The notes beneath the pieces are model-generated. The model saw only the letters and a program-made list of their open reading frames with translations, was not told where the DNA came from and ran no database searches. Source: Cliona cf. orientalis (taxonomy: Eukaryota; Porifera; Demospongiae; Clionaida; Clionaidae). From it: 64,000 bases of DNA. Each line of letters starts with the position of its first letter. Positions within the stretch are counted from its first letter, which is position 1. Where the stretch lies: NCBI GenBank assembly GCA_963930775.1, contig OZ005692.1, forward strand, positions 8,914,135 through 8,978,134, read 5' to 3'. This document shows positions 1 to 26,293 of this stretch, piece by piece. The position numbers and the translations under genes are program-made.

Positions 1-682
1 AAAAAATGTGCTGCACATTAATTTCATTATTACATATAGTATACGCATGCGCAGACCAGCACAGCAGCATGTGTCTATGAGTTGCATGCGTATGCATAGC
101 TAGCTCTGAGTTTTGAAGACAGTATCTCTGATACATACCTAGCTTAGCTACTCCGCTGTCAGCATTTTTGGGGCCAAGTGCGTGATCTACTCGTACTCAG
201 ACTATTGAGGGAGGATGGCATCTTGTCCTGATGGCAAGGACGATTGTGACTTCACAACATATTATACTCCGCATGCGCGTATACTATAATAATAATATGC
301 CTGGATATAAATGCGCAGCGCATTTTTTATTTTTAATTAGGGAAGTAATAAAGTTATTAAAATATGTAATTATCCTTAATTGCAACCTTTGAACTTTTGA
401 GATTTTATGAAGTACAAATGATGTTTTATTGAACTTCAAATGAAGTTGACATATTGTTTTGAACTTGATATTCGATGTTTGAACATGATATTTTGTATTT
501 GATATTTTTGTCTTGTATGGAATGCCATATGTAACATCGATCCTTGTTGAATCTAATACAATTGTATACGTAATAATAGTGCTGAATCATCATCGACTAT
601 AATAATAATTATTATATATAATCCTGGATTGAATCATGAAAATCATTAATAATAACACAATAATTAACACTAACGAACAAAA
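1..682. other. No gene recognised; 3' flank of ERLEC1
   Basis: AT-rich DNA downstream of the ERLEC1 stop codon, which lies on the minus strand. It may contain the ERLEC1 3' untranslated region. I see no coding similarity and no clear repeat. Confidence 0.5.
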
Positions 683-14690
<14,008 letters not shown>

Positions 14691-14835
14691 ATCTTATTTT
14701 CCCCTGGTTCTTGATCGTAGATTTTCCTGGGCTTTTTTCCAAATAATGCACCCCATAACACGTATAATATTATACCCACGTGAAACCACGCCCCTGGAGC
14801 GGAGCACTTAAACTTTTGTTTAAGTTCAAACCAAG
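14691..14835. promoter_or_regulatory. Shared divergent promoter of ERLEC1 and KLHDC3
   Basis: Only 145 bp separate the start codons of ERLEC1 (minus, 14690) and KLHDC3 (plus, 14836), so both 5' untranslated regions and promoters must fit here. A palindromic CACGTG (14777-14782) and a CCACGCCCC GC-box-like site (14786-14794) lie near the middle. CACGTG is an E-box core and resembles bZIP sites used by ER-stress factors. That reading is a guess. No TATA box is clear. Confidence 0.6.
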
Positions 14836-17800
14836 ATGGCCGAGGCAGAACAGTCCAAGGATAGAGAACGCTCTCGCTCACCGATCGCCGATGAATCGAA
14901 CGCGGAAGACACCGATTCCTCCATGACCACTAGCGATGGCGAATTTGAAGGCGACGTGGAGTCTATGGACGATTCCGAAGCGGCAGGTCGTAAACAAGCC
15001 GACGGAAAAGACCCCGAGAAGAAACCACGGCTTTTCAGAGGCGGACGATCTTCGCGAGGGACGGCCGCTAGCAGAGAACGCGGGGAACAAAATCAAAACC
15101 GAAGCAACGAAGAGATCGCCCGCGAGAGGCAACAACGGCTGTTAAATTTGCTCCTTCCCCCGTGGATGCGCCTCGGGGCTAGTCGGTGGGCCGCCGGGGG
15201 CATAGCGAGTCATACGTCTAGATCGAGTGGCGGTGGCGGTGCGGTTAAACGGAGGAGAGAGGAGCGAGCTAGTGACGAGGAAGCTGAAGAGGAGGAGGAG
15301 GGAGAAGAGAGGAGGGAGTCGGTATTTGAGAGGAAATTCTTTTGGACGTGTAGCAAGGATACTGGGTTTCCGCACCGGGTCAACCATGCTGTTGCTGGAC
15401 ACAGGTGAGGGATGTCGTTAAGCAACTTAGATCGTGGTTGTACATGGGAGTTGATGTATCCATACAGTGGTGTTGAGGCATTAAAAATTCATTAAGATAA
15501 CGTGCAATTATAGATATCGTCAGATCCTACGAGAATGAACTACTGTACCTATCTCAGTGTGATACAGTTCCCTAAATACCCACCCAAAACTCAGTCACAG
15601 AAAAGTGATTGTTAAATGTAACCTTTTGGACACTTTTCTTTTTCATGATATTTGAATGAGACAAGGATGTGGGTGGGGATAGAGGGGGTGGGTTTAATAA
15701 TATTATGATCACAGTCTTCTCCCAAATCAAAGCTCATCATAATAATATTTTTAAGCATTGTAGTTATTGTTTTTGCTCGGTGTGTATAATAGTATTGGCA
15801 TGGTGCCTTGACTACCTACTGACTGTCTGTCCAATGATTGCATGGTCCTGGATAGAGTATATACATAAAAGTGAAACATAATCATTCTGATGTGTGTTTG
15901 AGGATTCCCACAGTTGGCATTGTAGCATGAATATACACGTACTCTTATGAATGATTTCAACCTCTACAATGTATGCAGCGTATTGATTGGCATAGTACTT
16001 TATGTACATAATATATCTGATAGTAATTGGGGTGCATGAGATGCATGGTCGAATGTACCCAAGTTACTGTCAGATAACTATTTTGTTGGTAGTTGACCTC
16101 TGTTCATCATTGGCCTACTTTATGATGACCCACCCCCTTCCTATAGCCTATAAAATTTTGGTTGCTAGGCAACTACCAACAAATGTACTTGGCAGATAAC
16201 TATTATATGTGTATGTGCTCATAAACACCATGATGTGTACATACCTGATATTGACATTCACACTAGGTGGTGCATTCCGTGCTAACTGTTAATAAACAAA
16301 AGGAGGAACAACTTTTAGCTCCTCATACAAATTTTTTTTATTGTCTATACCTACCGTGTTTATCATGGCATAGAATGCAAGCTAAACTGATAACTTTCGT
16401 ATGATTTTCTGGTAAAGGTTCTCATAATCTCCATTAAGATACATTATGAAAAATCCTAGAACGCGGATTTTCAAATCATGTATGATAGTAAGTATATAGC
16501 CCATAATACAGTGTTAATTGTATTCACTGGTTCTGGGATATGAGACGTGCTGACTGTCTGTATCCTTGCAGTCCGACAGAGCTTTGTGGCAATCATTTCG
16601 CTGTAGTAGAGTAGTTATGAAGCTGTTAAGTACATTGTAACGATGGGAAGTGAGAGTGATTCAAAGTTAATGCGTGATAAAGAACAATGACAAATACTAA
16701 TTTCGTGGCAGTCACCTACTGTAAGTTAAGTGCAGTCTGAGTGATTGTTACGGACAATGAAAAAAACAAATATAAGTTTAATAATTGCTGGATCACCGTA
16801 TAATATTTATTACTACGACCATCATCTAGAGTCTATGCACCCAGTTGTTATGCATTGATGAATCCCTTGATGATACCCCTGCACAGCATAATATTTATCC
16901 TGGCCATGTACATATAGTGCTATGTACACTGTAGAGATGTACGTCTACATGTCTATACAGTGTTCTCCCCAGGCTAAGTTCAAGGCATGACAGATTGGCA
17001 TACTTTGGGTGGAGACTGTGGCCACATCAAAGCTTTTGGACTATTCCTATTCCCACATCAAAGGAAACTCTGTTACTTGTTGGGCCAATATGCCTTAGGT
17101 ACATGTATGCTAGGGAGAATACTGCTATAATATGCATGGGACAAGATTAATATCAAACATGCTACTGTATCAACTGTTGAGGACGACTGTGAAGTGTAAA
17201 CATGCACAGTGTAAGGATTGACCACACTATGAAAGTATTGCCTGCAATGTGACTGTGTGGTCTATACATGTACAAACAGCAATGATTTATTGATTGTAAA
17301 CACGAGATACAGCATTTTCCTAACGCTATACTACATGTAGTTACGTACTGATTTTGATGTGATTTGTACGTAATAATATAATATTTTAATTTTTGTTTTC
17401 AGAGATGCGGATGATGAGTGGTATACGTACTCGTTTGGTGGTTACCATGCCGACGACGATGAGCGAACCGTGTTGGAGGCGGACAACTCTGGAGGACCCT
17501 TCTTCAAAAGCACTCCCATCGATGTGCACAAGTTTGAAATGGGTAAGACTAGTCTCGCTTTCACCCAGACCCAACTTCCCAGCTTTACCTGATGTATTAC
17601 ATCATCAGCAAGTGGCTGCAATACATCCAGAGATGAGGAAAGTTAGATCTGGATGATAGCAAGATCTAGGGTAAAGCAAGACATCTTGTTGGCGAAAATT
17701 TGGGGTGTTTTTTTAGAGTAGGGTGGAGGGAAGGAGGGAGGGATTATTATAGGAGTATGTGTATCAATTGCTCATTCTTCAGTAGTGGGAATCAGGCGTG

Positions 17801-20800
17801 CTCCAGTAGTTCAGTGCTATTCCCTTGTGTATGCTTTACAGGGAGGGGAATCCCCACTCTTTAAGTAAACCCTTAGGCTTTGTGCAATGACGCTTAGCAG
17901 CTGAACTGTACTAGAGCACCACGGATCTTTTGCCCCATGTAGTACGTACAATGTATGTACGATATAACATGAATATACACACTGCACACACTTGTTACTC
18001 GTACATGTATATGCACAATGCGCTCAGAGACCCAAACTTGTGTTCATCTTGCGCCCCCTCCCAATGAGATGTACTTCAATGTTGAGCCCCACTGTCGAAC
18101 GAGCATCCCTGGCAGTCGCTATGGACACACCGTCTGCTCATACAAGGACAGAATCTACATGTACGGGGGAAGGAATGACGAAGATGGCTCCTTCTCCAAG
18201 GTCGACTGCTACGACATAAGTAAGTCCAAAGAAAGTGAATTACCAGTCACTTCATCATAGTATTTTTTTTTTGTTGGGGAGGGGGGATGGGGGATTGGGG
18301 AGAGGGATTGCAATGCTGAGCTAGGGACCTGCATGGGATACTCTGTCTGATAATATTCTGTGAAGTGGTGCATACTAGCATACTAGCAAACATATTATGA
18401 ATGCATGCCTGCCACCTGCAGGTATTGATGGCTGGGGGGGGGGGGGGGGGGGGTGGTGGAGAGGGTGAGCTAGGGACTTGGGGCAACACAGCTTGATCGG
18501 ATAACAGGGGTGTATACTAGCCTCTTTCCTCCTTCTTCCGGGCGTGGGTACGAAGCTAATACTAGCCAACATAATTATTATGAATGCATACCTGCCACCT
18601 GCAGGTGTTGATGGCCTAGCAAGTGTTAATGGGGTTACCCTTGATCTCTAGCCACTTCAAAGTTTAGTGGTTTCACTTGTGATAAGCCATTCTCACAGAT
18701 CAGTAGACATACACGTACGTGCTACTTATATTTGCAGTCCATGATAGCAGCAAAACGTATGCATCCTATTAATGTTAATATGGTACGGGATCGTTCCTAT
18801 GAATTTTTCAACACGAGTTTTATAATATGAAAAATTCCGATCTACAGACGCCTTTCTGTTGCTGATTGATGTCAATAATAATTAATTTGTAGGAAATAAC
18901 ATTTGGATCAAGGTGAAGGCTCTGGGGGACACCCCTAGCTCAAGGGACGGACACGCCTGCACCAAACTGGGAGAAGAGATGATCATTCATGGAGGCTTCT
19001 CTGCAGATGTGAGAACACGTGCTCCCTCCCTCCCTCCCTTCTCTCTCTCTCCCCTCTTTCCCCCTCCCTCCCTCCCATTAACTTTTAGAGAAATATCAAT
19101 TCCGTTATGCTTGGTACATACATTGTGTGTTTGCCTCCCTGCAGGACATCAAGTTCAGTAGTGACATTCTTGCGTTCAACATGGACACCTTCATCTGGCG
19201 AAAGCTTCCCAGCACAGGGTTCAGAGTACCAGAGAGAGACTTTCATACCGCTACCACTGTGAACAGGAAGCTGCTAGTCTTTGGAGGGAGGAGTAAGGGA
19301 ATACCGTGCTTTATCTAATAGAACGTATGGAAAAAAATTATTTCAGTTTTGAAAACTGTGTTTTTCTGGTAAAGGTCATCAATTCTCCATATATAATCGT
19401 TATGAGAATTAATGCTATTTTCTTCGTTAAATTTGATCACGTGTTGCATTCGCTTAACTACAGTAGCTGTATTTGATAGCTAAGAGATCATCTCTCTTCA
19501 CACACCAACTCACTCACTCTCACTCTCTCTCTTTCTTTCCTCTCTCTCTCCCTCCCTCTCTCCTCCCCTCCCCTTTAGGTGACATGTTTGCTCCGTATTT
19601 CACTGCTAATGACGTCTATGATGAAGTGTTTTACGTATATGACTATGGTTAGTTCTGAAATTTATCCGTATTCCACCACTAGTGCATAAGAAAAACAGTT
19701 ACTGATAATAATATTGTTTGCACATTCTTTGCACTTTACAGGCCAATTTTCACGTAATGATAATATTAGCTATACATGTGTGTTGTCCCCACCCTCTGAG
19801 GGTCAAAGATGCACGTGTACTCACTGTGCAGTAGTCCTTTTCTTGCTTTGGTCCACAATATTATGTGTACATACAAACTTACATATTCAGATCAATCACT
19901 TTTTGTATTGTACTGACATACAACACAATATCATGTAGATACAACTTTTTGTATTGTATTGTACCAGTGTATGTATACTATTATGTAGATACAACTGAAT
20001 GGAAGAAGCAGGATATTGCAGGCTATGGGGTCAAAGGTCGTCGAAGCCACTGTGCGGCCTGTATTGGCAGCAGTGTGCTCTACTTCGGAGGCTACAACGC
20101 CACGACCAAGGAGCACTTCGGAGATGTCTTCATCGTTAACACTGGTAGGGCTTGACTAGATCTACTTGGGTGTATGCATTAAGGTCATATGTGTAAAGTT
20201 CCAGGTCAGAGTTCAAGTGTGGGGGGGGGGGGGATATTATAAAATAATAATAATTATGAAGATTGCTTGCAGTGTATCCCCATGTACATGTGCTTACGTG
20301 TACAAAGTAATAAACAGTAGCAATTGCAAGGCCATACCGTAGGACGGGTTTTAATTGCGTAGTTTAATAATTGTGTTTTAGTCAAGTCAGGCCAAATTGC
20401 ATGTGTACTCACCGAACCCAAACCGACCCCGTACCGTACTATATAGTTATTACCATAGTAGAACGCGATACCGGGAAATATCACGAGTTCATTGCCGAGT
20501 ATTGTTACGAGTGCGAAGCACGAGTAACAATACTAAGGCAATGAACGAGTGATGTTTCCCAGGTATTGCGTTCTACTATGGTAATAACGATTTTATCGTA
20601 TGGTCTGATTATTCGTTTACATAGAAATGTATGGAGAAAGTAATTTCAAACACGTTTTGATAAAAACCCGTATCACCCCCTGTTTGACCCCGTATCACTG
20701 CGAGTTTGACCAGTATCACTGTGAGTTTGAAAGAGAAGCTATCTGCTATGTAGCCAAGTATGAAGAACAGTGTTAGCGATAGGTGTCCAGGCTATCTATG

Positions 20801-22712
20801 CTCGCTAGTAAGCCGCTATCGGCATGCTACGAAGAGTGCTCAGTTCAGATATCGATGCGGTGGCGCCTGCCGACGATCTTCGTTGTGTTGCCGTGTAGTA
20901 TCTATAGTGAATTGATTCGTTCAGTAATACGTCTCCTAGTCATTCTTCACAGCTATTCCACTGAGCGGTATACTGCTTCTTGTTCGTTCATTCATCGTTG
21001 GACGGTCGCCGTTGCTAGCTAGCTAGCTACGTTCGAAATTGATTTTTGCTTCCAGGGGGTGTGGCTACATGTCCGAGCCGTTCGATCCATCTCAGGTTCG
21101 CAATGGCACCATACGATAAAATCGTTATTACCATAGTAGAACGCGATACCTGGGAAACATCACTCGTTCATTGCCTTAGTATTGTTACTCGTGCTTCGCA
21201 CTCGTAACAATACTCGGCAATGAACTCGTGATATTTCCCGGTATCGCGTTCTACTATGGTAATAACTATATATTATCGTATGGTCTAATTATTCGTTTAC
21301 ATAGAAATGTAAATTTGTTGAATAAAATCCAATACCATGAAAAGCCGCCCCCCCACCCCCGGGCTCCTTATGAAGAACAGTGTTAGCGATACGGGTTTTT
21401 ATCAAAACGTGTTTGAAATTACTTTCTCCATACATTTCTATGTAAACGAATAATTAGACCATACGATAATGTAGTATACGTGCACGTTTATGTTTGCGAA
21501 TCTATTAATTGCGAAACGTAGAAAAACTCGCAAATTCGCAATTTATAGATACTCGCAATTAAAACCCGACCTACGGTAAAGATGACTAGCTCTTTTGCGC
21601 AATTTTTATGCCTCATACAGATTTTTGGTTACCAAGACATTGTGCTATAATATGTCATGCACGATACCAATACATAATTATTACAAATCTCTCTCCTCTC
21701 CTTGTACTGCACAGATACATGGTTGGTCACCGAGATCCGTCCGTTTGGCATCGCCCCCTGTCCTCGTCGCAGGGTCGGCTGCGCTCTGGTTGGCTCCGAC
21801 CTGTTCATCTGCGGCGGGACCAGTCCCATCGAGGTGACGAGGAAAGGACAACAGAAGGAGATCCTACACGACCACAACGATGTCTACATACTGCATCTAC
21901 GTAAGTTCAGCTGAAATACTCAACACACATACACATACACACATGGCTACACATACAGACCGACACACTACCCTTAGGGTGACTATTTTTGTGGGTACTA
22001 ACGCTTGATGGTTCTATGGATTGATCCAAAAACGCCAAGAAAATTTGTATATACCTGCTAACATTAGCTATGCACACTATAGAGCATAAGAATTTGTTGA
22101 CCCTGTACCATTTTCGCATACTATTATAGTATATACTCGCAAATAATTATTGTTTTAAGCCAAACTTACAGAAATGTACAAGTACCTTATCACACTAAGG
22201 TAGACACATTTTGTGTGGTTTTAGAATGGATGGGTACTTAGGCGGTTGTGATGTAGACCACCAAACCGCTAAATTTAATTCCCTGCCAATATTTCCGGCT
22301 ATATATACGGTAATAACAATGTCATGTATATCTAGGGACTTACTTAGAGAAATGACATTGTGATTATGATCCCACAGTTACCATGATAATGCTTATTTCA
22401 GATTTTGCTTTATAATACCACATGTAGGATGGTAAGCTGCTGTTATTGTGGCTGTGTTTTATATGATTTATTTCTCAGTGCCCTCCCTGGAACAATTGTG
22501 TACAACTGTCCTCATCAATGAGAAGATAGATCTGAGAAGTCTACCAGTTCACTTACAAAAGAAAATGTGAGTGCATAGCATGAGTCAGGGCTTTTTCAAT
22601 TTAATATGGAAATCTTTCGAAACACTTTTTTTTTTATTATTGCAGCGAGTCGATACACAATACGAAGATTGATCCAATAAAAAAATTGCCAATCTATGAG
22701 AATTTGGGGTAA
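14836..22712 (+). CDS. KLHDC3: KLHDC3, kelch substrate receptor of CUL2 ubiquitin ligase, with long N-terminal extension
   Basis: Ten exons: 14836-15404, 17403-17542, 18028-18219, 18893-19008, 19145-19292, 19579-19647, 19989-20144, 21715-21900, 22479-22566, 22646-22712. They give 576 aa with every junction GT-AG and in phase. KLHDC3 is known to recognise C-terminal glycine degrons for CUL2-elongin ligases. Six kelch blades are visible: HRVNHAVAGHR...TYSFGGY, SRYGHTVC...IYMYGGR, SRDGHACT...MIIHGGF, ERDFHTATT...LLVFGGR, GRRSHCAA...LYFGGY and PRRRVGCALVG...LFICGGTSP. After them, SLEQLCTTVL looks like a BC-box and LRSLPVHL a Cul2-box. Vertebrate KLHDC3 starts almost at the first blade. Here about 170 extra residues precede it: acidic and Ser/Arg-rich, then LLNLLLPPWMRL and poly-Gly/poly-Glu runs. 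They are encoded in the same exon as the first blade's start. The last exon, following a phase-2 junction, is short (ESIHNTKIDPIKKLPIYENLG). Confidence 0.88.
15405..17402. other. KLHDC3 intron 1; no nested gene seen
   Basis: About 2.0 kb, AT-rich. No open frame in it resembles a known protein, and no transposon ends are clear. Confidence 0.5.
18315..18620. repeat. Imperfect tandem duplication in a KLHDC3 intron
   Basis: The block GAGCTAGGGAC...TACTAGC...ATGAATGCATRCCTGCCACC...TGATGGC occurs twice in direct orientation (about 18315-18430 and 18465-18620). A long G tract (about 18436-18454) separates the copies. The unit lengths differ by a few tens of bases, so the copies have diverged. Confidence 0.65.
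20446..21467. mobile_element. Nested fold-back (palindromic) MITE-like element
   Basis: Two 143-bp blocks (20446-20588 and 21124-21266) both begin GTTATTACCATAGTAGAACG and end with its complement. Each is itself a near-perfect hairpin. The second is the reverse complement of the first with about one mismatch. Outside them an 80-bp arm at 20595-20675 (ATCGTATGGTCTGATTATTC...) recurs inverted at 21388-21467, with a shorter copy at 21275-21311. A direct repeat (TATGAAGAACAGTGTTAGCG) lies at about 20759 and 21368. It sits in the KLHDC3 intron between exons 19989-20144 and 21715-21900 and encodes no recognisable transposase. Confidence 0.8.
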
Positions 22713-23550
22713 AAACTGTAAAATTTATTTATAGCTGTAATAATGGCTAACTGTCTGCTTAGTGTAGAGTAGATGTAAGTTACGGTTATTTTTTCTTCTG
22801 CTGCACTTCATTTTTTTTTATCACAGTGCTATTATCGATAATAATCTTGAATAATATTATTACTAGTGAGAGAAGAGAGAGAGGGAGAGGGTGAGGGAAG
22901 GAGGGAGATCTAGAGAGGAATATAATGACATTGTACAATGTCATTGTTGTGTTCCAGATCAAGCTGCCATAGGTTAGCTAAACAATATTATGTCATAATA
23001 ATTACGATTGTGAGAGTAAGTCTAAACAATCTGGTCTAAAATTAATGGAGATAACTATATAATATACAGGGAGATGCTCATAAGCCTTGTATATTATAGA
23101 GGAAGCAGGCTGCATGTGTGCACACATGGTTGCAACTTAAGTACCTTCTAATGTAGTAATGATATTCAGGCCCATGTACAAGAGGGGTTGTGATGTCACA
23201 TCTGGAAAGAGATGTATGACATTGTACTACTATTGTGTGCGTTGTACACTCCTGGTAATGTACTCCTGTCACTGGTGATATGCTGCATTGTTGAGCTGGT
23301 AGAAATTAATATTCATTACGATGAATATTAATAGTATTATGTTATCACCATGGTTATGTAGTGTGCTGTCAACAAACACTCCCACAATGTCACGCATGCG
23401 TAAGTATAATGCAGTTGTTACAGTATTGGCTTTAACACGCTATTAATTTTATAAATCACAATAAAAAAAAAACCTGACTGCAAAAAATTAATGATTGTAG
23501 TCAGCGATTCATACAGTATTATGTAGCTCTCATGGGAACATAGTTATTGG
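22713..23550. other. Convergent intergenic spacer; no gene seen
   Basis: The 3' flanks of KLHDC3 (plus) and of the C4-domain gene (minus) meet here. A short purine-rich stretch lies at about 22865-22915. No further feature can be supported. Confidence 0.5.
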
Positions 23551-24823
23551 CTACTTTGTGCACACAGCACAGGCCACCTCCTTGGTTGCACTATAGGGAG
23601 GGCACTGTAAGCCAGTGTCGCATGTGGCTTCAACCAAGTGGATGGACACACCACGTCCAGTATTTCCTGCTAGGCCGGGGATGAATTCAGGATTCTCATC
23701 GAGACATTCATACTTGAGGTAACCCTGTGACCTGTACTTGGACATTAGGTAACCGACATACTCCAAGGTCCAGGATGGGGGGCATGAGAGTTTAGCGGGA
23801 ATCATTAAGCTGGTGGTTCGCGGTACGTAGCACACAGCACAGGGGCAGTTCTGAAGGCCTAGGTCTGGCCTTGCCACCCAAGTGTGAAACTCGGCCCCAG
23901 TCAGGGGAGAGTGGCCCTGCACTGTGTCGGCAGTGCGATTCAGGTACTGTGGGTCATCTGGAAGACATAGCATGTCAGCTCCCCCTCCTCCCTCTGCATA
24001 AGAGGACCCTGCTGCTCTTCCTGAGTAGACTAGAACAGCTCCGGTATCGTTGGCACAGACAGTCCTACCCCATCTGACGTAAGTTGATCCAAAGACAGGT
24101 GGCGGAGGAGTGGTCTGTTGGCATCCAATTCTGTCTTCAAGGTCCTCAAAACGAGCCAGACAGTAGTTTCTCAGCTGATCCTCACATTGTTCTGTTGCAC
24201 AATAGTAATAAAATTAATGACACCATGTAGCTAGATGACCACAACCTATGTAAACTCCATGGATGAAATTCAATTTGGGTGCTTAGGAAAAGACACTATT
24301 ATAATGCTATGCACACATACTTGTCAATAATATTATTATTATGGTCAGGGTTTCATCCAGTGGGGAAGCTCCCCCCCCCCCCCCCCCCCCCCCCCCCAAA
24401 GGAAGAGAGAAACTAGCCTCATACCCAAGCCACTCTCACATTTTCAATGTTAGATGTGGGAGTGGCCTGGGTACGAGGCTAGAGAGAAACAAGAAAAAGG
24501 AAAGGAGAGATAGAGAGAAGTAGTAGTGGGGGGAGTATGTTATTTTTTGCACTACGGTGCAAGTGATCAGTAATAAAAATTAATTTTTTAGAGCACTAGA
24601 TGAAATCATATAATACCTCATGCAGTGATTGGTTAATAGGGGAGGAGGGGGACACGGTACATAAAACTGCCACGCCCACTTCTTCCCCAAATTTTTTTTT
24701 CTAGATGAAACCCTGATGGTGTTATGAGTAAATATTCACTCAATAATTAACTATTATACCTTGAGCATATGAGAGCTTCTGTATTATGAACAGGACAGTC
24801 ACCACTGTGATGTGTAGCTTCAT
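23551..24823 (-). CDS. Secreted protein with sponge short-chain collagen (spongin C4) C-terminal domain
   Basis: Two exons (24823-24760 and 24191-23551) give 234 aa with a phase-1 GT-AG intron. The signal peptide is MKLHITVVTVLFIIQKLSYA. A short Cys-containing segment (EQCEDQLRNYCLARFEDLED) and a TTPPPP linker follow. The rest is the globular domain typical of poriferan short-chain C4 collagens. It includes STYVRWGRTVC, GAVLVYSGRAAGSSYAEGGG, ADMLCLPDDPQY, CPCAVCYV, IPAKLSCPPSWTLEYVGYLM and a Cys-rich end (CPPY...ACAVCTK). Short-chain collagens carry Gly-X-Y repeats between signal peptide and this domain, but none are present here. The protein is therefore probably a secreted matrix or recognition protein rather than a fibre-forming collagen. 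The intron holds a MITE (24346-24715). A decayed copy of the last third of exon 2 lies at 45775-46010. Confidence 0.87.
24346..24715. mobile_element. MITE with CAGGGTTTCAT ends
   Basis: Ends are CAGGGTTTCATCCAG and CTAGATGAAACCCTG. They are flanked on both sides by ATGGT (24341-24345 and 24716-24720), a 5-bp target duplication. A long C tract and an internal hairpin of about 30 bp per arm (CTAGCCTCATACCCAAGCCA... paired with ...GTACGAGGCTAG) lie inside. It is non-coding and sits in the intron of the C4-domain gene. Confidence 0.82.
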
Positions 24824-26293
24824 GTTGCAATGAACAGTATTCCTGGATTAAACACAACGCAACTTTCTAACTATAGTATATATAATAGTATTAATTTTTT
24901 ATGTACTACTTCCAGATCTAATAATTAGTCAACTCAATATTAATACCTGCACATATTATAGCTATGCTAGATTGCCTATATTATGTGAGACACACACACT
25001 CACCAAGACTCTGAGTTGCTGCCTCTGATCTTCAACTGCTGTTTGTTTTTCTGTCACAGTAACATTGATGAATACGATTGAATGATGGTGGTACCATTGT
25101 GATCAAACTATGATTAATGCAATGGAATTAAAATGAATGTCATTTTCAACACGTGGCTGGGAGTGTCATGGTGTGTGGGGCCATCATAAGCCTGTGAACG
25201 GCCTGAAGTATGTATACCTACTGTTGAGACAATACAAAATTTAATAGGTGCATGATGCACGTCTTAAGCTGTAGGCCATACAGAAATCAGTAACTGTTAT
25301 GTACCCTGTAGCAATAATAGTAACTGTTAATATTATGCATAGTCTGGTACATGTATATAAAAAGGGGTAGAAACAATGTTATGTATGAATATCAGAATAA
25401 GATCAATAATTTAAATTTTTAGAAATAATGCATCTGCAGCATGCATGAATGCTGAGACATAGCAAAACGGTGGCTAGTATACAAGATCCCTTCTAAGCTT
25501 TTTTGGAGTTGTATAGTAATACCCTACATCATGCAGTAAATACTTTATGAGTAGTATAATAAAAATTAATTATTATTGATGCCGTTGCTGCAAACAATGG
25601 TGAAACATGTCGAGTTATGCTAGCTATCTAGCCATTTCTGTAGATGCAGTAACTAAAGCATAATAATAATTAAAGGGCCCAGAAGCAAAGTGGGCTAACC
25701 ACGAACTAAATATTAAATGTGCAGAAAAGCTTAAAAATTGATTAAAACCTAGCACTGTACTCTACAAAAATTAATATTGCCAAAATTTTCAAAAAAATAT
25801 GAATTTTCTATAGCTCATGAAACACATTTGAACATAATATTATTATTTTCAAGATTCGGGGCACTGAGTCAACATTAATTTTGTGGGTTAGTCCATTCCT
25901 TCTGAGCCCTAGCTTCAGTATTGTATAATCCATCTTATTAATCCAATATTACATACGTACACAATGATATTATTATTATTATTATTATTACATAAACAGT
26001 GAGTACACTGTGCAAATCATCACATTAAACTGTGTAGTGCCACGTGTACAATATCTAGCCAAGTCGCTGGTTGCCATCTCATCCAAAATTAATTTTTGTA
26101 TGAACATGATGTTGTGCAACGTAAGATTAGTGGTCTACCACGCTTTTGAGACTAGTACTGTCCGCAGTTAACACAAGCAATAAGAGTGGTAATAGCAAGA
26201 ATACACTCTTGGTAATAGGTATGCATAATAGGACAATGTCATGACTCAAAGTATCAATAATAATAGAAAATTAGCTACATCTGAGTTGTAGGG
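24824..26293. other. Intergenic spacer, no gene seen
   Basis: AT-rich spacer between the C4-domain gene's start and the end of Death/ROCO gene A. A short ATT microsatellite lies near 25970-25990. The right-hand part (about 25590-26290) resembles 51890-52300, which belongs to the segmental duplication. Confidence 0.5.

Noticed and set aside
20783-21022. 79-codon frame inside the fold-back element
   Set aside because: No transposase motif; probably chance within non-coding element DNA.
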